Positions 34,191 through 42,063 of a stretch of 52,238 nt of DNA are shown here, piece by piece (position 1 is the first letter of the stretch; each line of letters begins with the position of its first letter). The DNA comes from Spirirestis rafaelensis WJT71-NPBG6 (GTDB taxonomy: Bacteria > Cyanobacteriota > Cyanobacteriia > Cyanobacteriales > Nostocaceae). The position numbers were made by a program, and so were the translations under genes. The notes beneath the pieces were generated by a model that was not told where the DNA came from, ran no database searches, and was given only the letters and a program-made list of their open reading frames with translations. The stretch lies in NCBI GenBank assembly GCA_019359015.1, contig JAHHID010000052.1, positions 1 through 52,238 of the forward strand, read 5' to 3'.

Positions 34191-34777
34191 TCCTTTGGGG
34201 CACTTTATGCGAAACTCGTAAATTTGTTACATTTCTTTACATTTTGAGTCTAAGTTAAGAATCAAGGTGTTTTGTTCCAGAAGTCTTGAATGAGGTTAGC
34301 AATGAGGTGTAACGCCAAGGAATTACCCCTAAATTTTGAATCACTTTTGACATATTGGCAAAAGCAGTTAGCCAGGAACTGAGCCAAAGATGCGCCAACA
34401 ATGTGGCGTCAAGCCTTGCACAAGACAGTACTTTAGAGGTGTGGTGGCAAGTAGGTGTTAGCACTTCCTACACCGATAAGGGACTACCAACTAAGCGGTT
34501 TTATAAACAAAAACATACGGAGGGAAAAGATGAAACACAATTCGCGCTGTTTTGTCTAATAACCCAATTGCAAAGCAACTGCATACTTAGGCATAGAACA
34601 TACTGTAGGACTTATTGAAAGGGGACAATTGATCTAATCGGGGCGGAACACCAGCAGTAAATATTAATTTTTGTAAAGAAAAACCTCAGCTTTGCAGAAA
34701 AGAAGTCGCACTCGCAAGAGAAATAGTTAGAGCAACACATCGGTTTTCAACGGGGTCGTATCGACACCAGATAGGTT
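34191..34777. other. Non-coding region upstream of sigma operon and lasso regulator
   Basis: These 587 bases separate the leftward sigma operon and the rightward small gene. Near the sigma gene, the minus strand carries caaaatgtaaagaaatg (34246 down to about 34230), a likely promoter-region element, followed by gagtttcgcataaag. Short open frames in both directions (34255-34464 minus, 34355-34618 plus) overlap each other; I recognise neither. They may be remains of a mobile element. Another ttgtaaagaaa word is at about 34673. Confidence 0.4.
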
Positions 34778-34783
34778 TTGAGT

Positions 34784-34996
34784 ATGGTGCTAATTCGTGA
34801 CGTTGTTCAACAGGCTATAGCGACTGGTTATCTGACGGTTTCCGCAGAAGAAAGATTGCGACAACTTCTGAGTACAAAGTATGACTTGGAAGATTTAAAC
34901 GCTTTTATGACTTTGCAGGAAGCAGCGATGGCTGGGAGAGTTCGGCAAGAGTCGCGTGAGTTAATACGCTATCAGGGGCATGGCGATGAGGACTAA
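34784..34996 (+). CDS. Small conserved-looking helical protein
   Basis: The product has 70 residues from ATG 34784 (a TTG two codons earlier is the other option). The sequence VLIRDVVQQAIATGYLTVSAEERLRQLLSTKYDLEDLNAFMTLQEA is typical of small helical cyanobacterial proteins of unknown function, ending SRELIRYQGHGDED. It sits 39 bases before the PAS-AraC gene in the same direction, so it may be co-transcribed and could tune the regulator. No DNA-binding or enzymatic motif is visible. Confidence 0.6.
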   Translation: MVLIRDVVQQAIATGYLTVSAEERLRQLLSTKYDLEDLNAFMTLQEAAMAGRVRQESRELIRYQGHGDED

Positions 34997-35035
34997 TTTT
35001 TTAAAGCTCATTTAGTAATTGCAGGGAATCGAACT

Positions 35036-35950
35036 ATGGTTTTTGGCAACTGCATTTCAAAGCAACGCAATTCTCAAGTCACACTGCAGCTACAAGAGAA
35101 CTTGCAGTTTTCTGTCGAAGATGGGGTTTTTTGGGTGGATACAAACGCACGGTTTCTATTTATCAATGATGCGGCTTGTAGCTTAACTGGGTATTCCCGT
35201 GAGCAATTACTCTCGATGACTATGCACGACATATACCCTAACCTTTCAGCAAAAATTTGGGCAAAGTATTGGAGAACACTTAGGCAGCAAGGCTCTTTCA
35301 CCTTTGAATCTGTGTGTCGGACTCAGGAAAGTTGGAGCTTTCTGGTAGAAAACATTGTTATCTATCCTCTTCCTTATCTGGAACACGTTGGCAAGGAGTA
35401 TGGCTGTATTTTTGTTCGCAATATCAACAAAAGTAAGCAGTTAGATGTAAGCCTAAAGACATCGATTAAAGAGCTAGAATGCAGAGTCCAACAGCTGACT
35501 GCTGAATTGAAAGAAGCGAAAGAACAATCTTGCCGTGAGATTGTAGAAGCTCGCCAGACCTTGGAACAAGAAGCAGCCCCGCATTCGTTCTGGCCATCAA
35601 TTCCCCATCTGAATCAAGTCTTCGACTTCATCGAAGCCAATTATGGTCAACACATTACTGTGTACGATGTAGCCCAGGCAGTTGGTTACTCTACGGCTTA
35701 CTTAAGCAATCAGGTGAAATCTAAAACTGGACGGACTATACACAACTGGATTGTCGAGCGCCGGATGGCAGAAGCGCGAGCCTTGCTTCTAAAGACTGAC
35801 CAACCCGTGAATCAAATTGCTGCGGCAGTAGGCTATCCAGATCCAGGTCATTTTATCCGCCAGTTTCGCCAGCTCTATAGTGTACCTCCAAAAGAGTGGA
35901 GAAATATACATCGCTGCCAGTTCGGCATTCAGCAAGACGGAATAAATTAA
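35036..35950 (+). CDS. PAS-AraC transcriptional regulator of the lasso cluster
   Basis: The product has 304 residues. An N-terminal PAS domain (about residues 20-140: EDGVFWVDTNARFLFINDAACSLTGYSREQLL) is followed by a coiled-coil linker (about 145-185). The C-terminal AraC-type double helix-turn-helix has HITVYDVAQAVGYSTAYLSNQV and AEARALLLKTDQPVNQIAAAVGYPDPGHFIRQFRQL. The PAS domain may bind a small ligand or sense redox or light state. It is located directly upstream of the lasso-peptide genes, so the shared box before the exporter, cyclase and precursors is plausibly its binding site. That link is inference. Confidence 0.85.
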   Translation: MVFGNCISKQRNSQVTLQLQENLQFSVEDGVFWVDTNARFLFINDAACSLTGYSREQLLSMTMHDIYPNLSAKIWAKYWRTLRQQGSFTFESVCRTQESWSFLVENIVIYPLPYLEHVGKEYGCIFVRNINKSKQLDVSLKTSIKELECRVQQLTAELKEAKEQSCREIVEARQTLEQEAAPHSFWPSIPHLNQVFDFIEANYGQHITVYDVAQAVGYSTAYLSNQVKSKTGRTIHNWIVERRMAEARALLLKTDQPVNQIAAAVGYPDPGHFIRQFRQLYSVPPKEWRNIHRCQFGIQQDGIN

Positions 35951-36546
35951 GCTCAATGGCATACGAAGTATTGACGAGGCAGGGGTTTCACCACTGGCGA
36001 GAGTCCTATGGCTGACGCCACGGCTAAGCGCAGAGCGCACGCCAAGGGCGAACGCCTATCGGACACGCTGCGCGATCGCCCTGCTTCGGAAATCTCTGGC
36101 AGCATTGGTGTAATTTTTAACGTAGTTCCAGCCCGTCGCGCTACCCAAACTGACCCATTGTGGTTCTGACTTTTCACGTTATGTGGAAAAACCAACGCGA
36201 AACCTAACCCCCCAGCCCCCTTCCCTAAGAGGGAATGGGGAGAATTTAAAGCCTCTCAAAAAGCAGGAGAGAGGAATGGAAGCGAGGTTTTCCAGATAAG
36301 AGTGAAAAGTAAGATTGTGGTATTGTGGAGCGCTTAGCAAAGAAGTCCCGTCAATCCTGAGTAAAAGAATAAATGTCCTACTTTACAGCAAAATTTTCCA
36401 TTGAAATGAGGTGTGGGGGCACTTAAACTTAATGCTTTAGGGCATATAAATTTGTTGAACTAATCGATAGTCCATAGTTGTGTTGTTCTCTGGCTAGTTA
36501 GGTTGTTCCCGTTGCATATACATTAGGTTATTTCGCAACAACTCTT
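35951..36546. other. Intergenic region with dispersed repeats before lasso exporter
   Basis: A GC-rich cluster at about 36010-36090 (including gcgcgatcgccc) and a typical cyanobacterial noncoding repeat at about 36200-36295 (aacctaaccccccagccccc, hairpin cccttccctaagagggaatgggg-like, then gcctctc...gagaggaat) fill the middle. The last 160 bases are AT-rich and hold the shared lasso promoter element (36390-36435). No gene is seen. Confidence 0.5.
36390..36435 (+). promoter_or_regulatory. Shared lasso-regulon promoter element 1 (before exporter)
   Basis: The box aaaattttccattgaaatgag (core ttttccattga at 36394-36404) is followed 36 bases after its first base by taatgc (36430-36435). The same arrangement stands before the cyclase and before the precursor transcript. 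The ABC gene ATG follows 111 bases after the taat. It reads as an activator site plus a -10-like hexamer. Confidence 0.65.
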
Positions 36547-38370
36547 ATGTTTAAAGAAGTGCTGGACGTTGTAAGTAGCTACACAAAAACTTTCTGCCGT
36601 TCTCTACCATTTTTGTGGACAGCAGCACCAAGAGAAACAATCTTGATGATCGCTGGTGTGTTGTTGCAGGGAACTGTCCCCGCAATCAGCGTCTGGATTA
36701 CCAAGCAAGTGGTAGATGCAGTGGCAACAGCTTTAAACCAAGGGAAAGAAATTAGCTCTGTACTCCTCGCTAGCTTGGTAGCAGCATGGGTTGGGGCTTT
36801 GCTGCTAGAGGTTCTCCTGCGACCTTGGATGTCAGCAATTCAAGGAAATTTGGGCGAAAAGCTAACGGCTCACATTAACTTGCTTTTGATGCGTAAAGCT
36901 GACACTTTTCCCGACTTGAACCGTTTTGAAGACCAAAAGTTTTATGACGAGCTACGGATTCTCCAGGAACAAGTAAACTACCAGCCAATGAATTTTATTG
37001 GAAATTTGGCTCAGGGAGGCAGCAGTTTATTCACTTTGGTAACTATGGTAGTACTGCTGATTCCACTTGGGTTTTGGATTCCGTTTGTAATTATTATTAC
37101 AACCCTACCCCAAATTTATGTTTCCTTCCAGTATGAAATGATCATTTGGGGAGCCATGTATGAGAAAAGTCCAGAAGCTCGGCGGATGCAGTACTGCTCG
37201 TCAGTGATGCTTACTGACACCTACGCCAAGGAAGTGCGGTTGTTTAAGCTTGGTTCCTTGTTTATTAGTCGATATGTCAAAGAATTTCAGTCTTTGCATC
37301 AAACTATGCGCCATTTGCGGGGGAAACAAGCTTTTTGGGCAGCACGTTTGTCTGTGATGAGTGCTTTGGGGAATGGCTTTGCCTTTTATTGGGTGGTGCA
37401 GCAGGCTTTTAGAGGGGAAATTAGCCCAGGAAGTGTACTTCTTTTCGTGCAATCACTGGCTTACCTGCAACAGAATCTGGAACAGTGTATCAGTGTCTCC
37501 TTAACTACCTTTGAGACCCTGCTCTATATGCAGCAGTTTTTTGGTTTCCTACAGAGCCAACCAATAATGCCTGTGTGCATTCCTGGCAAACCAGTGCCTG
37601 TTCCCATTCGTTCGGGTATCACTTTTGACAAAGTGCACTTTTGCTATCCAGACAATCGGTCTGCTTTAGTAGACGTTTCCTTTACTCTGGAACCTGGTGA
37701 AACAGTAGCTTTGGTAGGGGAAAATGGGGCAGGCAAGACAACGCTAGTAAAACTGCTTACCCGATTATACGACCCTACAGAGGGAGCTATTTTGGTCGAT
37801 GGTGTAGACTTGAGGGAATTAGATTTGGATGCGTGGCGGCAAAATATAGCTGCGGTGTTTCAAGACTTTAGTCGCTATGCACTCACGCTGGGAGAGAACG
37901 TTGCTTTAGGAGACATTGCAGCACTGGATGACTCAGAACGCCTCAGACGTGCAGTCCAAAAAGCTGGTATAGCTGAACTGGTCGAAAAGTTTCCTCAGGG
38001 AGAGTTTACTCCTTTAGGTAAGCAGTTTGGCGGAACAGAACTTTCTGGAGGAGAGTGGCAAAAGTTAGCGATCGCCAGAGCCTTCATGCGAGAACAAGCC
38101 CAGTTACTCATCCTCGATGAACCAACAGCAGCCCTTGATCCCCGCAGCGAGTACGAAGTCTACCGCCGCTTTGTTGAACTAGCTCAAGGTAAGACTACGC
38201 TTCTGATTACCCACCGATTGGCTTCAGTAGGCATGGCTGACCGCATCTTGGTTCTGAAGTCCGGGCGGCTCATCGAAGAGGGTACCCACCAGGAACTTTT
38301 GCGACGCAGAGGAGAGTATGCCACGCTTTGGAATATGCAAGCTGAGCAATATGGTGTTCAAATAATTTGA
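36547..38370 (+). CDS. ABC exporter of lasso-peptide cluster (McjD/LarD-like)
   Basis: The product has 607 residues. The N-terminal about 340 residues form a six-helix membrane domain; the C-terminal ATP-binding domain has Walker A GENGAGKTT, Q-loop AVFQDFSRY, signature LSGGEWQKLAIARA and Walker B LLILDEPTAALD, followed by H-loop ITHRLASV. Exporters of this size and fusion type ship ribosomal peptides out of the cell and usually give self-immunity. It stands 5' of the cyclase gene with a shared promoter element ahead of each. No clear ribosome site is seen at the ATG. General lipid or multidrug export would be the alternative, but context favours the lasso peptide. Confidence 0.85.
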   Translation: MFKEVLDVVSSYTKTFCRSLPFLWTAAPRETILMIAGVLLQGTVPAISVWITKQVVDAVATALNQGKEISSVLLASLVAAWVGALLLEVLLRPWMSAIQGNLGEKLTAHINLLLMRKADTFPDLNRFEDQKFYDELRILQEQVNYQPMNFIGNLAQGGSSLFTLVTMVVLLIPLGFWIPFVIIITTLPQIYVSFQYEMIIWGAMYEKSPEARRMQYCSSVMLTDTYAKEVRLFKLGSLFISRYVKEFQSLHQTMRHLRGKQAFWAARLSVMSALGNGFAFYWVVQQAFRGEISPGSVLLFVQSLAYLQQNLEQCISVSLTTFETLLYMQQFFGFLQSQPIMPVCIPGKPVPVPIRSGITFDKVHFCYPDNRSALVDVSFTLEPGETVALVGENGAGKTTLVKLLTRLYDPTEGAILVDGVDLRELDLDAWRQNIAAVFQDFSRYALTLGENVALGDIAALDDSERLRRAVQKAGIAELVEKFPQGEFTPLGKQFGGTELSGGEWQKLAIARAFMREQAQLLILDEPTAALDPRSEYEVYRRFVELAQGKTTLLITHRLASVGMADRILVLKSGRLIEEGTHQELLRRRGEYATLWNMQAEQYGVQII

Positions 38371-38420
38371 CAGAGCCTTTTGGCATTGAGCAAAACCGAA
38401 GGAATATCCCATTTGAGCGA

Positions 38421-38472
38421 GAGATTTTCCATTGAGACTGAGTTTCGTACCCTTTAAATTTAATAGTGTGAT
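38421..38472 (+). promoter_or_regulatory. Shared lasso-regulon promoter element 2 (before cyclase)
   Basis: gagattttccattgagactg with core ttttccattga (38425-38435), then taatag at 38461-38466, exactly 36 bases after the core start. The downstream ...aatttaatagtgtg is almost identical to the precursor element. About 117 bases of leader remain to the cyclase ATG at 38583. Confidence 0.7.
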
Positions 38473-38582
38473 TAATGACTCCAATTGTAGATATCACTTC
38501 TGTTTGGCAAGAACTTTTTGCGTCCCAAGAAAATATTGTGCAACACGATTAATTCACTCAATTAGTAACAGCATAAAAAATT

Positions 38583-40481
38583 ATGAAACGTTGGTTTTGT
38601 GGCTTTTCATCAGCAATTGATAGTTCTCTGACAACCCTTCCTAAACCGCTTAATGGAGAAATGCTTTGGGAGGGAGCGAACCCTTTTTGGGTATGCGGAA
38701 ATTGGGGCAAACAGCAAATTATTACGCTCTTTGAAGGTCCTGTGCGGCTAGCTATTGTTGGTACTTGCTTAGAACCTTACGAAACTTTGGTTGAATTGTT
38801 CCAAAACGCTGTCAGAAATCACGACTACAGCAGACTAATGCGATTGCCTGGTAGCTATAACCTTATTGTACAAGACGAGGCTGACACTTATGTGTTTGTA
38901 GACGTAGCTGGTCTTAGACCTGCGTTTTATGCAGAATATGGCTCTTGTATTGTTTACTCCTCCTTAGGTGTCCCTTTACAACAATTGATCAAGGCAGAAG
39001 TAGATCCGTGCTGGATTGCTAATTATTTAACAGGACTTACAGCACCAAACTTAGTACAAAACCGCTCTCCTTTCCGCAATGTACAAGCTGTTCCATTTGG
39101 TCACTATTTACAAATAACCTCTGGGAAACCGACTTGTAAGCGGTATTGGAATGCACCACAGAAATACTGTAGCTTTTCTGAAGCGGCTGAACAGTTGCGT
39201 GAGCAGCTACTAACTGCTGTTGAAGGTAGAGTTCGCTTATACGGCAATGTAACCAGCGATTTGAGCGGTGGTTTTGATTCAACCAGTTTGGCTCTAATAG
39301 CAGCAAAGAGCTTTGCAAAGCAGGGTGAGAAGATTCATACAATAACCATTAAGGGCACTTCATCTACTGAATCTGAAGACGTTAAATGGGCGAAGCACGC
39401 AGCTAGTCTTTACCCAAACATTGAATCTGTGATGATTGAGAGTCACGAGTATCCTGCGGAGTTGAGTGACCTGGAGTCAATCCCTCTAACTGATGCACCA
39501 GATCCAGTCGTATTTTCTCTCGGTTTAATTAGCTACTCAATGGGAATTGTCAAGTCGAAAGGATCTCAACTTCATATGAGTGGAGAGGGTGGAGATCCCG
39601 TTCTTGCATCACATCCCTCATATTTAGCAGATTTACTAAAACGTAGACAGGTAGGAGTATTCCTCCAACACATTTATGGGTTGTGCCGAGTCAATAACTT
39701 GTCGCCACTAGATTTAATGAGTAGTGCTGCAAGACTAAGTTTCACTTCATATCGTCAGTGGTTACATCAACAAGCTAAAAAACTTTTGACTGGACAATCG
39801 CATCAGCCCCTTAGAAGCAAGCAGCCCATAAGTACAGTTATGGGATGGCATTATACTTTGAATCCTGCTACATGGTATACAAAAGGTTCCTTGGATTTAG
39901 TTGTCACAGAAGCTCAGAGGTGGGCAACAGTCGCAATTCCTTTAGCCAAATCTCCTGGAGAACATTGTTCTATAGATCTGATACAAGGGACTGGATTCAC
40001 CAGCCTAATTCAGCAGCAACTAGCTGAGACTTACGATGCCAATTTAGAATTTCCCTACTTTGATTCGTTGGTAATTGATGCCTGTTTTAGTGCAAAGCCA
40101 GAAGAGCGGACAACTCCATTTGCATATAAACCACTTCTCTCTAGAGCACTTGAGCACGATTTACCCAAAAGTATTTTTACACGGACTACCAAAGGTGATT
40201 ACACAGCAGGTGAATTTGTCGGACTCCAGCAAAATCTGCCGATCATCTATGAATTTTTTCAGACCTCTTTCTTAGCTGATCTGGGTCTGATTGATATCAG
40301 AGAATTTCATAATTACATGAAACAGCTTAGTATGGGACTGGCGACTGGTTCATTTCATTTCAATCAGACATTGACAGTTGAGCTTTGGTTACGCCGCATT
40401 GCAGATGCTAAGAACATTTTTTGGGAGCATTCAGCTTTCGCAAATGTACCGTCAGAGGGCAATTTACAGGCAGCATTGTAG
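38583..40481 (+). CDS. Lasso-peptide macrolactam synthetase (asparagine-synthetase-like, C protein)
   Basis: The product has 632 residues. The N-terminal about 180 residues resemble the glutaminase-type fold (SYNLIVQDEADTYVFVDVAGLRPAFYAEYGS) but begin MKRWFCGF, without the catalytic Cys directly after Met, so free glutamine hydrolysis is unlikely. The PP-loop SDLSGGFDSTSLALIAAK (about residue 220) binds ATP. In lasso biosynthesis C proteins adenylate the side-chain carboxyl of the ring Asp or Glu and join it to the new N-terminus. Neighbours B1, B2, exporter and the two precursors make this assignment firm; a plain asparagine synthetase is rejected. The gene has its own promoter element 2. 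Confidence 0.9.
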   Translation: MKRWFCGFSSAIDSSLTTLPKPLNGEMLWEGANPFWVCGNWGKQQIITLFEGPVRLAIVGTCLEPYETLVELFQNAVRNHDYSRLMRLPGSYNLIVQDEADTYVFVDVAGLRPAFYAEYGSCIVYSSLGVPLQQLIKAEVDPCWIANYLTGLTAPNLVQNRSPFRNVQAVPFGHYLQITSGKPTCKRYWNAPQKYCSFSEAAEQLREQLLTAVEGRVRLYGNVTSDLSGGFDSTSLALIAAKSFAKQGEKIHTITIKGTSSTESEDVKWAKHAASLYPNIESVMIESHEYPAELSDLESIPLTDAPDPVVFSLGLISYSMGIVKSKGSQLHMSGEGGDPVLASHPSYLADLLKRRQVGVFLQHIYGLCRVNNLSPLDLMSSAARLSFTSYRQWLHQQAKKLLTGQSHQPLRSKQPISTVMGWHYTLNPATWYTKGSLDLVVTEAQRWATVAIPLAKSPGEHCSIDLIQGTGFTSLIQQQLAETYDANLEFPYFDSLVIDACFSAKPEERTTPFAYKPLLSRALEHDLPKSIFTRTTKGDYTAGEFVGLQQNLPIIYEFFQTSFLADLGLIDIREFHNYMKQLSMGLATGSFHFNQTLTVELWLRRIADAKNIFWEHSAFANVPSEGNLQAAL

Positions 40482-40626
40482 TGGAAACAGATGACGAAAG
40501 CTCCCAAGGGCTAAATATCTAGAAGCTTGGAAGTGAGAATTGTCAAGCGCAACATCTTAGCTTCCATACATTAATGCGTTTTAATCCACCAAACTGACTT
40601 TTTAAAGAATAAAAGGAGAAAATTTC

Positions 40627-40896
40627 ATGGAAAAAATTTGCGTTCCATCACACGTTTCTACAACATTTTTTAAAGATACTGCTGTAATATTAGATGCACG
40701 AACAAACTCTTACCACGCATTAAATAATACTGGTGCCGATTTTTGGAAATCCTTCATGGAGAAGGGTTCGTTTGAAAGTGCGCTAAATGAAGTGTTGGAA
40801 TTGTATGACTATTCTTCAGATTTGATTAGAAAAGATATGGAAGAATTAGTTGACTCGCTTCTTCATGCCGGACTGCTTAAGAGGGTGCAAAGTTAA
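40627..40896 (+). CDS. Lasso B1 protein: PqqD-like RiPP recognition element
   Basis: The product has 89 residues, with a strong ribosome site (aaggag) eight bases before ATG. The sequence shows the PqqD-like pattern: VILDARTNSYHALNNTGADFWKSF and a C-terminal helix DMEELVDSLLHAGLLKRV. B1 proteins bind the leader peptide (through its Tyr-x-x-Pro motif) and present it to the B2 protease and the cyclase. The leaders of both precursors here carry YSKP, which fits. It sits between cyclase and B2, in the same direction. Confidence 0.9.
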   Translation: MEKICVPSHVSTTFFKDTAVILDARTNSYHALNNTGADFWKSFMEKGSFESALNEVLELYDYSSDLIRKDMEELVDSLLHAGLLKRVQS

Positions 40897-40978
40897 CTAT
40901 AAATTAATCGAAAAATACAATGTCATCCTAAGAAGATATTAGCAACCGACCTTTTCATTATCAAATTGGAGAAATATC

Positions 40979-41398
40979 ATGAACACTGAAATGACCCTAC
41001 AAAAAATTAGTTTTAAGCTTGGTTTGATAGAACGTTTGAAGGGTATATTTGCTGTAATCATTGCTTATATAGTTTTACGTTGGCTGTCACTTTCGACGAT
41101 TTGTAAAATTGTCGGTATAGCAAAGCGTCGCTGCTGGCGTGAAATAGAGGTTGAAGAAGCAGATATCGCGTGGGCAGCAGTGCGTCAATCTAGTTTTTTC
41201 TTTTTAGGAAGGGTAGCTTGCTTAGAATTATCGTTGGCATTTGTTCTTTTTGCTCTTACTAAAGGTCTATCGGCAACCTGCTGTGTAGGTGTGGCAAATG
41301 AACCATTTCGAGCTCATTCATGGGTCGAGCTTAATGGTAAATCTTTCCGTGAGTCCGAATACGTAGAACAGGTTTTCAATAAGCTGTTTACAATCTAA
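40979..41398 (+). CDS. Lasso B2 protein: transglutaminase-like leader peptidase
   Basis: The product has 139 residues with ggag before ATG. It has a hydrophobic N-terminal helix, then the McjB-type domain. The catalytic Cys is in GRVACLELSLAF and the His in FRAHSWVELNGKSF. The position 12 after the His, usually Asp (for example ...NDS in relatives), reads Glu here (RESEY). B2 cuts the leader after the residue following the conserved Thr. Split B1/B2 is the normal arrangement outside proteobacteria. The transcript appears to end at the hairpin 41434-41468. Confidence 0.88.
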   Translation: MNTEMTLQKISFKLGLIERLKGIFAVIIAYIVLRWLSLSTICKIVGIAKRRCWREIEVEEADIAWAAVRQSSFFFLGRVACLELSLAFVLFALTKGLSATCCVGVANEPFRAHSWVELNGKSFRESEYVEQVFNKLFTI

Positions 41399-41433
41399 TT
41401 TTATAAACAAATTAAAGATAATACCTACTACAT

Positions 41434-41468
41434 TATAAACCTAGTTTCTTAAAAAAATTAGGTTTATA
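41434..41468 (+). terminator. Hairpin downstream of B2
   Basis: tataaaccta (41434-41443) pairs perfectly with taggtttata (41459-41468) around a 15-base loop, and a T-rich stretch (aatattttgttttt) follows on the plus strand. It is 36 bases after the B2 stop and probably ends the lasso biosynthetic transcript. Confidence 0.55.
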
Positions 41469-41570
41469 AATATTTTGTTTTTGAAATTTATCTACATGAG
41501 AGCAAGTGTAAGAAAAATGTGGTTTCTTAATATGATAATAGCTGCATAACACTTTTTTTTATTGCTAAAT

Positions 41571-41606
41571 AATAAAAAAATGAGCTATTGATTGATTCAA
41601 TAGCTC
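41571..41606 (-). terminator. Intrinsic terminator of the lasso precursor transcript
   Basis: gagctattga (41582-41591) and tcaatagctc (41597-41606) form a perfect 10-bp stem with a 5-base loop. On the minus strand it is followed by A and a run of seven T (complement of 41574-41580). It lies 41 bases after the stop of the second leftward precursor gene and faces the right way to end it. Confidence 0.8.
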
Positions 41607-41646
41607 AAATTATACTGTTAGATTATCCTAATCAAAAAAATCTAAA

Positions 41647-41772
41647 TTAGAACAAAACTCTACGTCTATTGAACAATACTTCGCGAGATCGCCAACCAAT
41701 CCCCAATGTTATCTTAATCGCATCATCCACCTCTATCATTTGAGGTTTAGAGTATTGTTTCTTAGTGATCAT
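41647..41772 (-). CDS. Lasso-peptide precursor A1 (core GIGWRSREVLFNRRRVLF)
   Basis: The product has 41 residues, with a good ribosome site (aggagagag) before ATG 41772. The leader of 23 residues contains YSKP (residues 7-10), acidic VDD and the conserved Thr at -2 (ITL, cleavage expected after Leu23). The 18-residue core starts with Gly1 and has Glu8, giving an eight-membered G1-E8 macrolactam, with tail VLFNRRRVLF. The tail LFNR..R motif is shared with the second precursor. Too short for standard gene prediction, it fits every rule for B1 binding, B2 cutting and C cyclisation, and lies beside those genes. Strongly cationic with five Arg. Confirming the product needs mass spectrometry. Confidence 0.9.
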   Translation of the reverse strand: MITKKQYSKPQMIEVDDAIKITLGIGWRSREVLFNRRRVLF

Positions 41773-41806
41773 TTTCTCTCTCCTAGTTACTGGTAGTCTT
41801 GAGTAA

Positions 41807-41853
41807 ACTTTAATCATAGGCTGATGAATGAATCAACAGTCTATGATTAAAGT
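41807..41853 (-). other. Strong hairpin between the two precursor genes
   Basis: actttaatcatag (41807-41819) and ctatgattaaagt (41841-41853) are perfect 13-base inverted repeats, and the stem extends inward by ctg/cag with one G-T pair. No T-run follows on the minus strand, so it is not a classical terminator. It could stabilise or cleave the transcript and set the ratio of the two precursors. Confidence 0.7.
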
Positions 41854-41883
41854 GCTACGTTCTCCAAATTAAAATTATTTAAA

Positions 41884-42009
41884 TTAGAAGAAAATTCTAC
41901 CTCTATTGAAAAGTATTTCACGCTGATTCGGAACTCTGAACGCCAATGTCTCTTTAATGACGTCACCTACTTGAAGTAATTGTGGTTTAGAGTATTGTTT
42001 TTTAGTCAT
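41884..42009 (-). CDS. Lasso-peptide precursor A2 (core AFRVPNQREILFNRGRIFF)
   Basis: The product has 41 residues with ggag before ATG 42009. The leader of 22 residues begins MTKKQYSKPQL, nearly identical to A1, and has Thr at -2 (ETL). The 19-residue core starts with Ala1 and has Glu9, predicting a nine-membered A1-E9 ring and the tail ILFNRGRIFF. Ala at position 1 is unusual but known among lasso peptides. Compared with A1, leader and tail are conserved while the ring sequence differs, a pattern of duplication and diversification. It is the first gene after the shared promoter element 3. Confidence 0.9.
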   Translation of the reverse strand: MTKKQYSKPQLLQVGDVIKETLAFRVPNQREILFNRGRIFF

Positions 42010-42063
42010 GTCTTGATTCTCCAAAAGATTTACGTTTGTTTGTAGTTGAATTTATCAACCACA

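Noticed and set aside
34255-34618. Two overlapping short frames in opposite directions
   Set aside because: No domain, no ribosome site and mutual overlap; at most mobile-element remains.
36200-36295. aacctaaccccccagccccc repeat as a gene or structured RNA
   Set aside because: It is a common non-coding dispersed repeat in cyanobacterial genomes and has no open frame with features.
38475-38552. Tiny frame MTPIVDITSVWQELFASQ... before the cyclase, considered as a third precursor
   Set aside because: It lacks a ribosome site, the Tyr-x-x-Pro leader motif and a Thr at the expected cleavage point, so it is probably chance within the leader of the cyclase.
38583-40481. Cyclase as ordinary asparagine synthetase
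   Set aside because: The N-terminal catalytic Cys of true asparagine synthetase is missing right after Met, and B1, B2, exporter and precursors surround the gene.
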